Of a stretch of DNA of 64,000 nucleotides, positions 9,016 through 17,800 are shown piece after piece. A model generated the notes under the pieces. The model searched no databases and was not told the DNA's origin. It saw only the letters and a program-made list of their open reading frames with translations. The DNA is taken from positions 113,546 to 177,545 of the forward strand of contig NZ_SRWZ01000008.1 in assembly GCF_004804355.1 (NCBI RefSeq). The letters run 5' to 3'. Within the stretch, counting starts at the first letter, position 1. Every line of letters starts with the position of its first letter. A program made the translations under genes and the position numbers. The stretch comes from Cognatitamlana onchidii. Lineage in GTDB: Bacteria; Bacteroidota; Bacteroidia; Flavobacteriales; Flavobacteriaceae.

Positions 9016-10728
9016 ATGCAAACTCTAAGTTGGATTGACTGGACGGTTTTATGCTTTACGCTAATCGCTATTGTAACTTATGGCACGCTACAAACCAGAG
9101 GTAGCAAAAATGTAAAAGACTATTTACGAGGTGGAAATACATCTAAATGGTGGACAATAGGGCTGTCAGTAATGGCTACTCAGGCGAGTGCAATTACTTT
9201 TTTGTCCACACCAGGTCAAGCGTTTAATGATGGTATGGGCTTTGTTCAGTTTTACTTTGGCATACCTATTGCCATGGTGGTTATTTGTATGGTTTTCATT
9301 CCGCTGTATTACCGCCTAAAAGTTTATACAGCTTACGAGTTCTTAGAAAATAGATTCGATTTAAAAACGAGAACGCTTGCCGCCATTTTATTCTTAATTC
9401 AAAGGGGGCTAGCAGCAGGTATAACCATATTTGCTCCGGCCATCATACTATCTGTTGTTTTGGGCTGGGATTTATTAACATTAAATATAATTATTGGGGT
9501 CTTAGTAATTATTTACACCGTTTCTGGAGGCACGCGCGCCGTAAATGTGACTCAAAAACATCAAATGGTAGTGATTTTTATAGGGATGCTTATCGCGTTC
9601 TTTTTAATAGTTGATAAATTGCCAGAAGACATCACATTTTCAAAAGCACTTGAAATTGCTGGTGCGAGTGGCAAAATGGAAGTTCTTGATTTTTCCTTTG
9701 ATTTAAACAACCGTTATACCTTTTGGAGTGGTATTATTGGCGGTACGTTTCTAATGTTATCCTATTTTGGTACAGACCAAAGCCAAGTGCAACGCTATTT
9801 GTCTGGGAAATCAATTAAAGAAATGCAACTGGGTTTAATATTTAATGGTATTTTAAAGGTACCAATGCAATTTTTCATACTTCTTGTTGGTGTGATGGTA
9901 TTCGTTTTTTACCAATTTAATGAAGCGCCTATTAACTTTAACCCTACTGCCACTGAGGTTGTTTTAAATTCAGAATATGCAGAGGACTTTAAAGCCCTGC
10001 AAAAAGAACAGCAGGATATTTTTAACGACAGACAAAAAATTATTGAAGCTTATATTTCGTCAGAAAATGATAATGCCTCAAAATATATTGCAATAGCAAA
10101 CGAGGCCAATGATGACATTAGAAGCGAAGCAAGATTATTGATTGACAAAGCTTCTGAAAGCCAAGACATCAAAATAGAGAGTAACGATAAAGATTATGTA
10201 TTCATCCATTTTATTCTAACCAATTTACCTCGTGGTCTTATAGGTCTTTTATTAGCAGTAATTTTAAGTGCAGCCATGTCCAGTACTGCCAGTGAATTAA
10301 ATGCTTTGGGCTCAACAACAGCCATTGATTTATACAAACGTAACGTTGGTGAAAAATCTGAAAAAGATATGGTAAAAGCTTCAAAATTTTTCACCTTTGC
10401 TTGGGGGATTATAGCAATTGGAGTAGCATGCATTGCTAATTTAGCAGAAAATCTAATTCAATTGGTTAACATTATTGGTTCTATTTTTTACGGAAATGTA
10501 TTGGGTATTTTTTTACTGGCCTTCTTCTTTAAATTTGTAAAAGGAAATGCCGTTTTTACAAGTGCGCTTATTACTCAGCTTATAGTAATTAGCCTTTTTT
10601 TACTTAATGAATACAACTATATAAACCTACCGTTTTTATGGCTTAACTTTGTAGGCTGTATAATTGTTATAGGTACGGCCTGCTTAATTCAATTTATAAC
10701 CGCTAATGGAAAAACCATTGAATCCTAA
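9016..10728 (+). CDS. Sodium:solute symporter (SSS family)
   Basis: 570 residues with about 13 predicted membrane helices. The N-terminus (WIDWTVLCFTLIAIV), the GGNTSKWWTIGLSVMATQASAIT segment and the later TDQSQVQRYLSG segment are typical of SSS transporters and align with the Na+-site helices TM1 and TM8. A hydrophilic insertion of about 70 residues (roughly 320-395) interrupts the membrane core. In LeuT-fold SSS proteins of Bacteroidota such loops are common. The substrate is probably a sugar or sugar-like compound, inferred from the neighbouring PIG-L deacetylase and Gfo/Idh/MocA dehydrogenase. Its 3' end overlaps the next gene by 23 bases. Confidence 0.9.
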   Translation: MQTLSWIDWTVLCFTLIAIVTYGTLQTRGSKNVKDYLRGGNTSKWWTIGLSVMATQASAITFLSTPGQAFNDGMGFVQFYFGIPIAMVVICMVFIPLYYRLKVYTAYEFLENRFDLKTRTLAAILFLIQRGLAAGITIFAPAIILSVVLGWDLLTLNIIIGVLVIIYTVSGGTRAVNVTQKHQMVVIFIGMLIAFFLIVDKLPEDITFSKALEIAGASGKMEVLDFSFDLNNRYTFWSGIIGGTFLMLSYFGTDQSQVQRYLSGKSIKEMQLGLIFNGILKVPMQFFILLVGVMVFVFYQFNEAPINFNPTATEVVLNSEYAEDFKALQKEQQDIFNDRQKIIEAYISSENDNASKYIAIANEANDDIRSEARLLIDKASESQDIKIESNDKDYVFIHFILTNLPRGLIGLLLAVILSAAMSSTASELNALGSTTAIDLYKRNVGEKSEKDMVKASKFFTFAWGIIAIGVACIANLAENLIQLVNIIGSIFYGNVLGIFLLAFFFKFVKGNAVFTSALITQLIVISLFLLNEYNYINLPFLWLNFVGCIIVIGTACLIQFITANGKTIES

Positions 10729-11695
10729 AATAATTAAATGGGGCATTATGGGCTTAGGAAATATAGCGCATAAATTTGCTACAGACCTTTTAACCGTCGA
10801 GTACGCCGAACTTCATGCTGTAGCCTCAAGGTCTCAAGAAAAAGCGAATACATTTGCTGCTAAATTTGGAGCTACTAAAGCTTATGCATGTTACGAGGAC
10901 TTTATTCTAGACGAGGAGCTTGACGCAGTTTATATTGCTACTCCTCATGCATTGCACAAGTCAAATACCATGCTGTGCTTAAAACATAAGGTTGCTGTTT
11001 TGTGTGAAAAACCTTTTGCTATGAATACAAGTGAGGTTAATGACATGATTAACATGGCTAAAGAAAAAAATGTACTTCTCATGGAGGCTCTATGGACATA
11101 TTTTCTGCCACATTATCAATATGTGCTTCAAGCCATAGAAACTAAAAAATACGGCAACTTAATTGGCCTGGAAGCGGATTTTGGTTTTTATAGAGCCTTT
11201 AATAATGATTCACGTCTATTTAATAAGGGTTTGGGAGGTGGTAGCTTACTTGATATTGGAATCTACCCGATTTTTGTAGCTTTAAGTACCTTAGGCATAC
11301 CAGAACATATAGAGGCCAAAGCTACCTATTTCGAAAACGGTGCAGATGCCTCCTGCGACATGGTATTTAGCTACCAAAACCAAGTTAAAGCAATTTTGAA
11401 AAGTTCCTTGCTAGAAGACACGACTAATCACGCGGTATTTAAATTTGATCAAGGCAGTATTCGAATTAATAGTGGCTTTCATGCCCCTACTACTATTAGC
11501 ATATTTCCTAAAACAGGCCCAGAAGAGAACCTAGATTTTGGTTACAACACCATTGGATACAATTATGAAATTATACACTTTAATGATTTACTGAGAAAAG
11601 CTCAAACAGAAAGCCCCATAATGTCCTTTGACTTTAGTAAACAGCTTATAACACTTTTAGACATTGTAAGACAACACATTAATCTTACTTATTAA
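10706..11695 (+). CDS. Gfo/Idh/MocA family NAD(P)-dependent oxidoreductase
   Basis: 329 residues. A Rossmann domain opens with GIMGLGNIA (13-21). The conserved CEKPFA follows, with Lys102 as the usual catalytic lysine. The C-terminal half matches the substrate-binding alpha/beta domain, with a GGGSLLDIGIYP segment. It resembles the sugar or dihydrodiol dehydrogenase branch of the family and should act in the cytoplasm. The start lies inside the symporter gene, a 23-base overlap. No later Met before the Rossmann motif gives a sensible protein, so the overlap is probably real and indicates translational coupling. Last gene of the PIG-L/symporter operon. Confidence 0.9.
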   Translation: MEKPLNPKIIKWGIMGLGNIAHKFATDLLTVEYAELHAVASRSQEKANTFAAKFGATKAYACYEDFILDEELDAVYIATPHALHKSNTMLCLKHKVAVLCEKPFAMNTSEVNDMINMAKEKNVLLMEALWTYFLPHYQYVLQAIETKKYGNLIGLEADFGFYRAFNNDSRLFNKGLGGGSLLDIGIYPIFVALSTLGIPEHIEAKATYFENGADASCDMVFSYQNQVKAILKSSLLEDTTNHAVFKFDQGSIRINSGFHAPTTISIFPKTGPEENLDFGYNTIGYNYEIIHFNDLLRKAQTESPIMSFDFSKQLITLLDIVRQHINLTY

Positions 11696-11701
11696 AAAAA
11701 A

Positions 11702-11773
11702 TACTGCGTTAACGATTGCAGCGGCATCCTTTTGCTTTTGCTAAAGATAAAATGGAAAGCGTGTTAAAACGCC
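11702..11773 (-). repeat. Degenerate copy of a ~75-bp interspersed repeat
   Basis: On the minus strand this stretch reads as a diverged version of the element at 12791-12869. The shared core of 19 bases (11722-11740) is an exact reverse complement of 12835-12853, with further similarity on both sides (GGCGTT... and ...GCAATC..TAACG). The two copies face each other across the DUF2911 gene. Confidence 0.6.
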
Positions 11774-11781
11774 AAAATAAA

Positions 11782-11818
11782 AAAGCGCAACTTAAAAGTT
11801 ACGCTTTCCTTTTTTTAT
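11782..11818. terminator. Bidirectional rho-independent terminator
   Basis: A hairpin with AAAGCG...AACTT pairing to AAGTT...CGCTTT (one internal mismatch) is followed by a T run on the plus strand and preceded by an A run. It can end both the oxidoreductase operon (plus) and the DUF2911 gene (minus), which converge here. Confidence 0.75.
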
Positions 11819-11834
11819 GACTTAATAAAGAAAC

Positions 11835-12689
11835 TTACATAGCTCCCCATTCCTTTAAAGAATCTTCATTCATTTTTACGTAATCAGCATTACCGGCTTT
11901 TTTCGCACCTTCTAACGATTTTTTTGCAGCAGCAATGGCGCCCACTTTATCTCCAGCTTTTGCATGTATTAAAGATTGTTGTCTTAACACCCAAAACTTT
12001 GGTGCATCCTTATCCATATCAACCGCTTTATCGATCCATTCTTGAGCTTGCTTAATATCCTTACCTTCTTGTAAGTAATAAACAGCTGAAGAGAAATAAT
12101 CATTTGCTTTAGGTTCACCGCCTAAAACATCGTTGATACTAGCTAACACGGCATCGTCTGTAGGAACTGTAAAAGGAATTCCAACATACGTTTTTTCCCA
12201 AATAATCTCTATTATGGCCGAGCTATTTTTTATACTATTAATATCTATTGTAAAAGTCTCTACATTGAATGGTACTGGATGAACAGGCACCTCTCCCATA
12301 GCCATAACTTTACTAGCGTCCCATTCTTTTGGGGTACCCCAGTTTTCAGTATCAGCATAAAAATAAACTTCCCACATATCCTTACCTGGTTTCGTAAAAA
12401 TAGCATAAGAACCAGCCTTTAATGTAGATCCAAATACAGAGGCATCTGTACTAAACGTAATAATGGTGTTTTTGTTAGCCCCTGTTCTCCAAACCTTACC
12501 ATAAGGAACAAGATTTCCAAAAACTTCTCGATCCTTAACACCTGGTCTCGAGTATGCCAGAGTAATATCGGTTAAACCTACCTTTTGCTCAACCTTTGAA
12601 AAAGGACTTGGTTGGGGGGTATTTACCTGCGCATTTAATGTGTAAACCGAAGCGCAAATCATAAATAGTAATAGTAATTTCTTCATCAT
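11835..12689 (-). CDS. DUF2911 domain protein with TPR-like C-terminus (exported)
   Basis: 284 residues. The signal peptide ends at LNAQ (residue 21). Residues about 25-170 form the DUF2911 domain, with the characteristic VKDREVFGNLVPYGKVWRTGAN segment and the WGTPKEWD segment. The C-terminal third holds helical TPR-like repeats (KDIKQAQEWIDKAVDMDKDAP). The family is common and uncharacterised in Bacteroidota and probably periplasmic. Two consecutive Met codons open the frame and either could start it. The gene is bracketed by two inverted copies of a short repeat, suggesting that local rearrangement or insertion may have occurred here. Confidence 0.85.
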   Translation of the reverse strand: MMKKLLLLFMICASVYTLNAQVNTPQPSPFSKVEQKVGLTDITLAYSRPGVKDREVFGNLVPYGKVWRTGANKNTIITFSTDASVFGSTLKAGSYAIFTKPGKDMWEVYFYADTENWGTPKEWDASKVMAMGEVPVHPVPFNVETFTIDINSIKNSSAIIEIIWEKTYVGIPFTVPTDDAVLASINDVLGGEPKANDYFSSAVYYLQEGKDIKQAQEWIDKAVDMDKDAPKFWVLRQQSLIHAKAGDKVGAIAAAKKSLEGAKKAGNADYVKMNEDSLKEWGAM

Positions 12690-12790
12690 GTATAAGATTA
12701 TATATTTGGTATAAATTTACATAACGCATTTCCTTTTAATGTTAACAAAAGCTTAAAATAAGACATTGTATATTTGCCAGATAATTAGAA

Positions 12791-12869
12791 ATCGGGCGTT
12801 ACCCAAAGGGTCGGGCTTTACACCGTATCTTTTACAAAAGCAAAAGGATGCCGTTACAATCCCTAACAC
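12791..12869 (+). repeat. Intact copy of a ~79-bp structured interspersed repeat
   Basis: The stretch begins GGGCGTTACCC and ends in CAATCCCTAAC. It contains the small hairpin ACCC-AA-GGGT and an imperfect hairpin ATCTTTT/AAAAGGAT. A shorter, diverged, inverted copy lies at 11702-11773. From memory, similar GGGCGTTACCC...GGATGCCG...CAATCCCTAAC elements occur between genes in many Flavobacteriaceae genomes; this needs a database check. It ends 13 bases before the aquaporin start, so it lies in that gene's upstream region. Confidence 0.65.
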
Positions 12870-12882
12870 TAAAGTATAAATT

Positions 12883-13539
12883 ATGAAATCATATATCTCT
12901 GAAGCCATAGGTACATTTGCATTAATATTCTGCGGTTGTGGTGCTATGACTGTTAATGAAATAACGGGTGGTAGTATCTCTCATGTTGGGGTTGCGACCA
13001 CTTGGGGACTTATTGTAATGGCCATGATTTATGCTTTTGGTGAAATTTCGGGAGCTCATTTTAATCCCGCGGTTACCATAGGCTTTGCCTTTGCGAAGAA
13101 ATTTTCTTGGGGCCAAGTACCTGCATATATACTCGCCCAAGGTATTGGAGCCGTGTTTGCCGCATTTATATTATGGTTTTTATTTCCAGAAAGCCAGTTT
13201 TTAGGCGAAACCACACCTGCAGCAGGTTTTCCTCCATACAAAGCAGCGCTATTAGAGTTTATTTTAACCTTCTTTTTAATGGTTGTTATTATCAATGTCT
13301 CCACAGGAAGTAAAGAAATTGGTACCATGGCAGCCATTGCTGTTGGAGGCGTTATACTTTTAGAGGCTATGTTTGCCGGCCCTATGACCAAAGCATCCAT
13401 GAACCCAATACGCTCCATTGCGCCAGCGCTATTTACAGGAAACTACCAATACCTTTGGTTATATATTGCGGCCCCAATATTAGGTGCCATAACTGCAGTT
13501 TCAAGCTGTAAATTAGTAAAAGATAGTACCTGCTGTTAA
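12883..13539 (+). CDS. MIP-family (aquaporin-like) channel
   Basis: 218 residues and six hydrophobic helices, the normal size for a bacterial aquaporin. The first half-helix motif HFNPAVT is intact (NPA at 61-63). The second is SMNPIRS (Asn174), so the canonical second NPA is NPI. The aromatic/arginine filter Arg after that motif is kept. A C-terminal DSTCC pair of cysteines is present. Known MIP channels pass water, glycerol or metalloid acids, and the selectivity cannot be assigned here. It lies on the same strand as, and 88 bases before, the photolyase island, but that gap contains a separate promoter-like element. Confidence 0.88.
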   Translation: MKSYISEAIGTFALIFCGCGAMTVNEITGGSISHVGVATTWGLIVMAMIYAFGEISGAHFNPAVTIGFAFAKKFSWGQVPAYILAQGIGAVFAAFILWFLFPESQFLGETTPAAGFPPYKAALLEFILTFFLMVVIINVSTGSKEIGTMAAIAVGGVILLEAMFAGPMTKASMNPIRSIAPALFTGNYQYLWLYIAAPILGAITAVSSCKLVKDSTCC

Positions 13540-13567
13540 AGCTGTTCCTTTTTAATGCTTGTTATTT

Positions 13568-13610
13568 TGTTTAACTTTTTTTATTATTTATTAAACATTT
13601 ATTATCTTTA
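13568..13610 (+). promoter_or_regulatory. Photolyase-island promoter element 1
   Basis: TGTTTAA (13568-13574), a 16-base AT-rich spacer, TTAAACA (13591-13597), five bases, then TATCTTTA (13603-13610), 17 bases before the TetR-like gene. The two 7-mers are an exact inverted repeat. The same arrangement with identical spacings recurs at 22149-22191. It could be a dyad operator over a TAnnTTTG-type -7 box. Alternatively, the two 7-mers could be the -35 and -10 parts of an alternative (ECF-like) promoter, whose usual spacer is also about 16. The sequence alone does not decide. Confidence 0.6.
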
Positions 13611-13627
13611 CCATAAATTTAGAAATC

Positions 13628-14284
13628 ATGGCAAAGAAAAAAGCAGTTACACAACTAGACATCCTAAATTTTTATATGGACCATGTTTTAGAACACGGTT
13701 CGAATCCAAAATCTGTTTATGCTTTTTCAAAAGCTAATAATTTTGAGGAAGCCATATTTTACCAGTATTTTGCATCTTTTGAAATGGTAGAAGCATGTAT
13801 TTTTGAAACGTTCTTTACAAATTCTATCAACGCCTTAAATAAAAACGAAGATTATAAAGTTTTTGACGCCAGAAATAAGCTATTGAGTTTTTACTACACC
13901 TTTTTTGAAAACTTAACAGCTAATAGAAGTTATGTAAATTATGTCCTCGAGACATACAAAAACGATTTAAAAGGATTAAAAATATTATCACGTTTAAAAA
14001 CAGAATTCACCAACTATGTTGCCGGTTTAGGTATACAAATGTTAGATATTAAGCAAGAGCAATTCGAAAAAATTCAAGAACGAGCCTTAAAAGAATCAGC
14101 ATGGATTCAGCTTTTGGTGACTATGAAATTTTGGTTAGAAGACACATCCGTCGCCTTCGAGAAGACCGATATTTTCATCGAAAAGTCTGTAAACACAACA
14201 TTTGATGTGATTAACATTGCCCCAATAAACAGCGTGATGGACCTTGGTAAATTTCTTTTTAAAGAAAAATTTCACATGAACTAA
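13628..14284 (+). CDS. TetR/AcrR-like transcriptional regulator
   Basis: 218 residues, all helical in appearance. The N-terminal 60 residues fit a TetR DNA-binding domain, but the helix-turn-helix is diverged: SVYAFSKANNFEEAIFYQYF in place of the usual IAxxAGVSKGTLYxYF pattern. The rest matches a TetR-type ligand-binding and dimerisation domain. It is the first gene of the photolyase island, 11 bases before the ABC1 kinase, and has a promoter element shared with the gene at 22208. It may control the island and itself. No effector can be named. A light-sensing cofactor domain is not visible. Confidence 0.78.
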   Translation: MAKKKAVTQLDILNFYMDHVLEHGSNPKSVYAFSKANNFEEAIFYQYFASFEMVEACIFETFFTNSINALNKNEDYKVFDARNKLLSFYYTFFENLTANRSYVNYVLETYKNDLKGLKILSRLKTEFTNYVAGLGIQMLDIKQEQFEKIQERALKESAWIQLLVTMKFWLEDTSVAFEKTDIFIEKSVNTTFDVINIAPINSVMDLGKFLFKEKFHMN

Positions 14285-14294
14285 AAGACATGTT

Positions 14295-15608
14295 ATGAAA
14301 ACCATAGATTACATACCTACATCAAAAATAGAGCGCGCTACTAAATTAGTATCTACAGGAGCAAAAGTAGGCGTTAACTACTTAAAATATTACGGCAATA
14401 AAATTGTAAATACCGAAACCGAAGCCAAAGAACGCTTAAATAAAAATAACGCTTCAGACATCTACAATGGTTTAAAGCAACTAAAAGGAAGTGCTCTAAA
14501 AGTTGCGCAAATGCTTAGTATGGAAAAAAGCATCTTACCACAAGCGTACGTTGAAAAGTTCTCTCTAGCTCAATTTTCGGTTCCACCATTATCACCTCCC
14601 CTAGTGATACGAACGTTTAAAAAATATTTTGGTAAAACACCAAATAACATATTTGACACTTTCAATGCAACTTCTGTTAACGCTGCTAGCATCGGTCAGG
14701 TGCATGAAGCGGCTAAGAATGGGAAAAAATTTGCTGTGAAAATCCAATATCCAGGAGTTGCAGAGAGTATCAGTTCAGATCTAGCTATGGTAAAACCCAT
14801 AGCCATGAGTATGTTCAATATTAAAGGGAAAGATTCCGATAAGTATTTTAAAGAAGTTGAAGATAAACTCATTGAGGAAACGAATTATATATTAGAGCTA
14901 AAACGTAGCCAAGAAATTGCCGACGCCTGTTCGGTATTACCTAATTTAGAATTCCCTAAGTACTATGAGGAATATTCCTCGGAACGCATAATAACTATGG
15001 ATTACATGGAGGGTGAACACCTTTCAGAATTTACAGCACATAATACCGACCAAAAGCTAGCTAACACATTAGGACAAGCACTATGGGATTTCTACATGTT
15101 TCAAATTCATCACCTCCAAAAGGTGCATGCAGACCCCCATCCTGGGAACTTTTTAGTTTCTAAAAAACAAACCTTAATTGCTCTTGATTTCGGTTGTATA
15201 AAAACAATCCCTCAATATTTTTATACACCCTATTTTGAGTTGGCTAAAAAAAGGAACCTAGAAAACAAAGATATCTTTAGAAAAAAGTTGTTTCAGCTCG
15301 AAATTTTAAAGAATGAAGATCCCCCCGAAGTCTTAAAGTTTTTCACTCAAATGTTTCATGAAATGCTAAGCCTTTTTACCAAACCATTTCATTGTTCGGA
15401 ATTCGACTTTTCCGATCCCGCTTTTTTTGCACAAATAGCCGAATTAGGAGAACGATACTCTAAAAACACAGAACTTAAAAAAATGAATGGAAACAGAGGA
15501 TCCAAGCATTTTATCTACATAAATAGAACGTTTTTTGGGTTGTATAATCTAATGTTCGATTTAAAGGCCAAAAATATTAAAATTAATAATTACCAAAATT
15601 TCATATAA
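14295..15608 (+). CDS. ABC1/AarF (UbiB/ADCK) family atypical kinase
   Basis: 437 residues. Family hallmarks are in order: a KxGQ-like segment read here as KVAQ in GSALKVAQMLSME, NAASIGQVHEA (nucleotide-binding loop), VKIQYPGV (ATP Lys), EETNYILE, the catalytic HADPHPGNF and the metal-binding DFG in ALDFGC. In KxGQ the Gly is replaced by Ala, a common variation. Known members support ubiquinone or other prenyl-lipid metabolism. In this island a role in quinone or photo-oxidative lipid stress is only an inference. The stop codon overlaps the next start by one base. Confidence 0.9.
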   Translation: MKTIDYIPTSKIERATKLVSTGAKVGVNYLKYYGNKIVNTETEAKERLNKNNASDIYNGLKQLKGSALKVAQMLSMEKSILPQAYVEKFSLAQFSVPPLSPPLVIRTFKKYFGKTPNNIFDTFNATSVNAASIGQVHEAAKNGKKFAVKIQYPGVAESISSDLAMVKPIAMSMFNIKGKDSDKYFKEVEDKLIEETNYILELKRSQEIADACSVLPNLEFPKYYEEYSSERIITMDYMEGEHLSEFTAHNTDQKLANTLGQALWDFYMFQIHHLQKVHADPHPGNFLVSKKQTLIALDFGCIKTIPQYFYTPYFELAKKRNLENKDIFRKKLFQLEILKNEDPPEVLKFFTQMFHEMLSLFTKPFHCSEFDFSDPAFFAQIAELGERYSKNTELKKMNGNRGSKHFIYINRTFFGLYNLMFDLKAKNIKINNYQNFI

Positions 15609-16237
15609 TGTTTTTAAGCCATTCCGACATAGAAAACCTAAATCACATTTATAAGATTAATTTAATTAATAGCTGTTCTGGGTATAAATCGGCCAACCTT
15701 ATAGGTACTAAATCCTCAGATGGTATTGAAAACCTCGCCGTTTTTAGTTCGGTTACCCATATGGGCTCTAGCCCGGCTTTACTCGGTTTTTTTTTAAGAC
15801 CTACAACGGTAATTAGAAACACCTATAATAATATTAAAGCCACCAAATATTATACAATAAACCCGATTCATAATAGCATTTTAGAACAGGCCCATCACAC
15901 CTCAGCAAAATATGATGCATCCATTTCTGAATTTGAGGTTACAGGTTTAGAAGCCGAATATAAAAACAAATTTTATGCGCCGTTTGTAGCAAATAGTCCT
16001 ATTCAACTAGCTATGGAGTTTGTTGAGGAATATAATATTAAAGCCAATGATACCATATTACTGGTTGGAAAAATAATAGGGCTGTACTTGGATGACCAGT
16101 TGATTGAAGAGGATGGGTTTATAAATTTATCGAAAGCAGAAATAGCTGCTATAAATGGTTTAGATGGTTACGCCGTACCCGAAAATAAAACACGTTTTGG
16201 TTATCAAAGACCCAAACAATTAATACAAACCTCATGA
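15608..16237 (+). CDS. Flavin reductase / FMN-binding split-barrel protein
   Basis: 209 residues fitting the flavin-reductase-like split barrel: SGYKSANLIGTKSSDGIENLAVFSSVTHMGSSPALLGFFLRP contains the typical beta strands and the phosphate-contact serines and threonines. Expected to bind FMN or FAD and transfer electrons from NAD(P)H in the cytoplasm. Its start overlaps the upstream stop by one base, and its own stop overlaps the next start by four (ATGA). Next to several FAD-dependent photolyases it may supply reduced flavin, but this is inferred from position. Confidence 0.8.
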   Translation: MFLSHSDIENLNHIYKINLINSCSGYKSANLIGTKSSDGIENLAVFSSVTHMGSSPALLGFFLRPTTVIRNTYNNIKATKYYTINPIHNSILEQAHHTSAKYDASISEFEVTGLEAEYKNKFYAPFVANSPIQLAMEFVEEYNIKANDTILLVGKIIGLYLDDQLIEEDGFINLSKAEIAAINGLDGYAVPENKTRFGYQRPKQLIQTS

Positions 16238-17661
16238 CCATTCTTGTTACAGGAGCAACAGGCTACATAGGCAAACGCCTTATTCCTCTTCTTTTATCAG
16301 AAGGGCATACCGTAGTATGCGCTGTAAGAGATCGCTTAAGAGCAGACAAAAGTTATGCTGATGAGCCCAACGTATTTGTTATAGAAGTAGATTTTTTAAA
16401 ACCTGAAACCTTAGATAATATTCCGAAAGAAATTGATGTCGCTTATTATTTAATTCACTCCATGTCTAATTCTTCCAAAGATTTTAAAAGTCTAGAGGAG
16501 CAATGCGCGATTAATTTTAAAAACCGTATTGAAAACACAAACACTAAACAGGTTATTTACCTGAGTGGCATTACAAACGAAAAAGAATTATCGAAGCATT
16601 TAAGTTCAAGAAAGCAAGTAGAACAAACTTTAAAATCTAAGGTGTATGCTTTAACCACCTTTAAAGCGGGTATTATTGTAGGCTCTGGAAGCTCATCTTT
16701 CGAAATTATTAGAGACTTGGTTGAAAAACTTCCGGTGATGATAGCCCCAAAATGGTTAAACACAAAAACCCAACCTTTGGCTGTTCGAGATGTTTTAACG
16801 TTTTTACACAGGGCTTTAGCCGATGAAAGGCTTTATAACCAATCTTACGATGTTTTTGGTCCCGAAATAATAACCTATAAACAAATGCTATTGCAATTTG
16901 CCGAAGTGAGAGGTCTAAAAAGGCATATTCTTACGGTTCCGGTTATGACTCCAAAACTGTCATCCTATTGGTTGTATTTTGTAACCTCAACTTCGTATAA
17001 ACTAGCCACATCGTTAGTTGAAAGTATGGGGGTTCAAATTATAGGAAAACAAAGTAATGTTAATGAACTTTTAAACGTCAAGCCGCTTAAATACAAAGAC
17101 GCTGTAGCACTAGCTTTTGAAAAAATTGAGCAAAATGGGATTGTTTCAAGCTGGAAAGATTCTATGGTTAGCAGTGGTAGACTTCGAAACAATTTACATA
17201 AATATATAAACGTTCCTAAGTTTGGTTGCTTTAAAGATCATAAAGAACTACCTATTAAAGATACCTCCAAGACGCTTAATAAAATTTGGTCTATAGGAGG
17301 TACAACGGGCTGGTATTATGGGAACTTTTTATGGCGATTACGAGGTTATATCGATAAACTCTTTGGAGGTATAGGACTGCGTAGAGGCCGAACAAGTCCA
17401 ACCGACCTTGATGCTGGAGATGCACTTGACTTTTGGCGTGTTATTTTCGCAGACAAACAACAGAAAAAACTACTACTATACGCAGAGATGCGCTTACCAG
17501 GGGAAGCATGGTTAGAATTCAAAATTGAAAAAAACAAACTCAAACAAACAGCTACATTTAGACCTCGTGGTCTTTGGGGCAGGCTTTATTGGTATAGTGT
17601 ACTACCTTTTCATGGGTATATTTTTAATGGTATGATTAATAAGCTGGTTTCGGTTGATTAA
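16234..17661 (+). CDS. NAD(P)-binding epimerase-like protein with DUF2867 C-terminal domain
   Basis: 475 residues. Residues 1-300 form an NmrA/epimerase-type Rossmann domain starting [12 protein letters not shown] (glycine motif), with [10 protein letters not shown] and YLSGI segments. Residues about 320-475 match DUF2867 ([36 protein letters not shown]). This two-domain form is common in bacteria and plants and has no firmly assigned reaction. It is translationally coupled (ATGA) to the flavin reductase. The stop overlaps the short DUF2256 gene. In this island it may modify a quinone, pterin or pigment, which is speculative. Confidence 0.85.
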   Translation: MTILVTGATGYIGKRLIPLLLSEGHTVVCAVRDRLRADKSYADEPNVFVIEVDFLKPETLDNIPKEIDVAYYLIHSMSNSSKDFKSLEEQCAINFKNRIENTNTKQVIYLSGITNEKELSKHLSSRKQVEQTLKSKVYALTTFKAGIIVGSGSSSFEIIRDLVEKLPVMIAPKWLNTKTQPLAVRDVLTFLHRALADERLYNQSYDVFGPEIITYKQMLLQFAEVRGLKRHILTVPVMTPKLSSYWLYFVTSTSYKLATSLVESMGVQIIGKQSNVNELLNVKPLKYKDAVALAFEKIEQNGIVSSWKDSMVSSGRLRNNLHKYINVPKFGCFKDHKELPIKDTSKTLNKIWSIGGTTGWYYGNFLWRLRGYIDKLFGGIGLRRGRTSPTDLDAGDALDFWRVIFADKQQKKLLLYAEMRLPGEAWLEFKIEKNKLKQTATFRPRGLWGRLYWYSVLPFHGYIFNGMINKLVSVD

Positions 17662-17800
17662 TCAAAAATCACACTTGCCACATAAAGTATGTCCCGTTTG
17701 TAATTTTCCTTTTAACTGGCGAAAAAAATGGAAACTAAATTGGGATAGCGTTAAATATTGTAGTGCAAAATGCAGAAAAAACAAGAGAAAACAGGCTTAG
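17654..17800 (+). CDS. DUF2256 small zinc-ribbon-like protein (48 aa)
   Basis: A frame between the DUF2867 gene and CRY-DASH encodes a 48-residue protein with two cysteine pairs, KVCPVC and YCSAKC, around [16 protein letters not shown]. This is the DUF2256 pattern (CPVCxxPFxWRKKW...YCSxxC). No ATG is available in frame. TTG at 17654, overlapping the upstream stop, is the most likely start, with ATT at 17657 as alternative. It overlaps the CRY-DASH gene by 31 bases. DUF2256 genes often sit beside photolyase or cryptochrome genes, which agrees with the location. Function unknown, probably zinc binding. Confidence 0.8.
   Translation: MINQKSHLPHKVCPVCNFPFNWRKKWKLNWDSVKYCSAKCRKNKRKQA

Noticed and set aside
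13056..13418. 120-codon open frame antisense to the aquaporin gene
   Set aside because: Shadow of the membrane-channel codons, with no plausible start context or domain.
13555..13737. 60-codon frame overlapping the TetR gene start
   Set aside because: It runs through the promoter element and out of frame across a better-supported gene.
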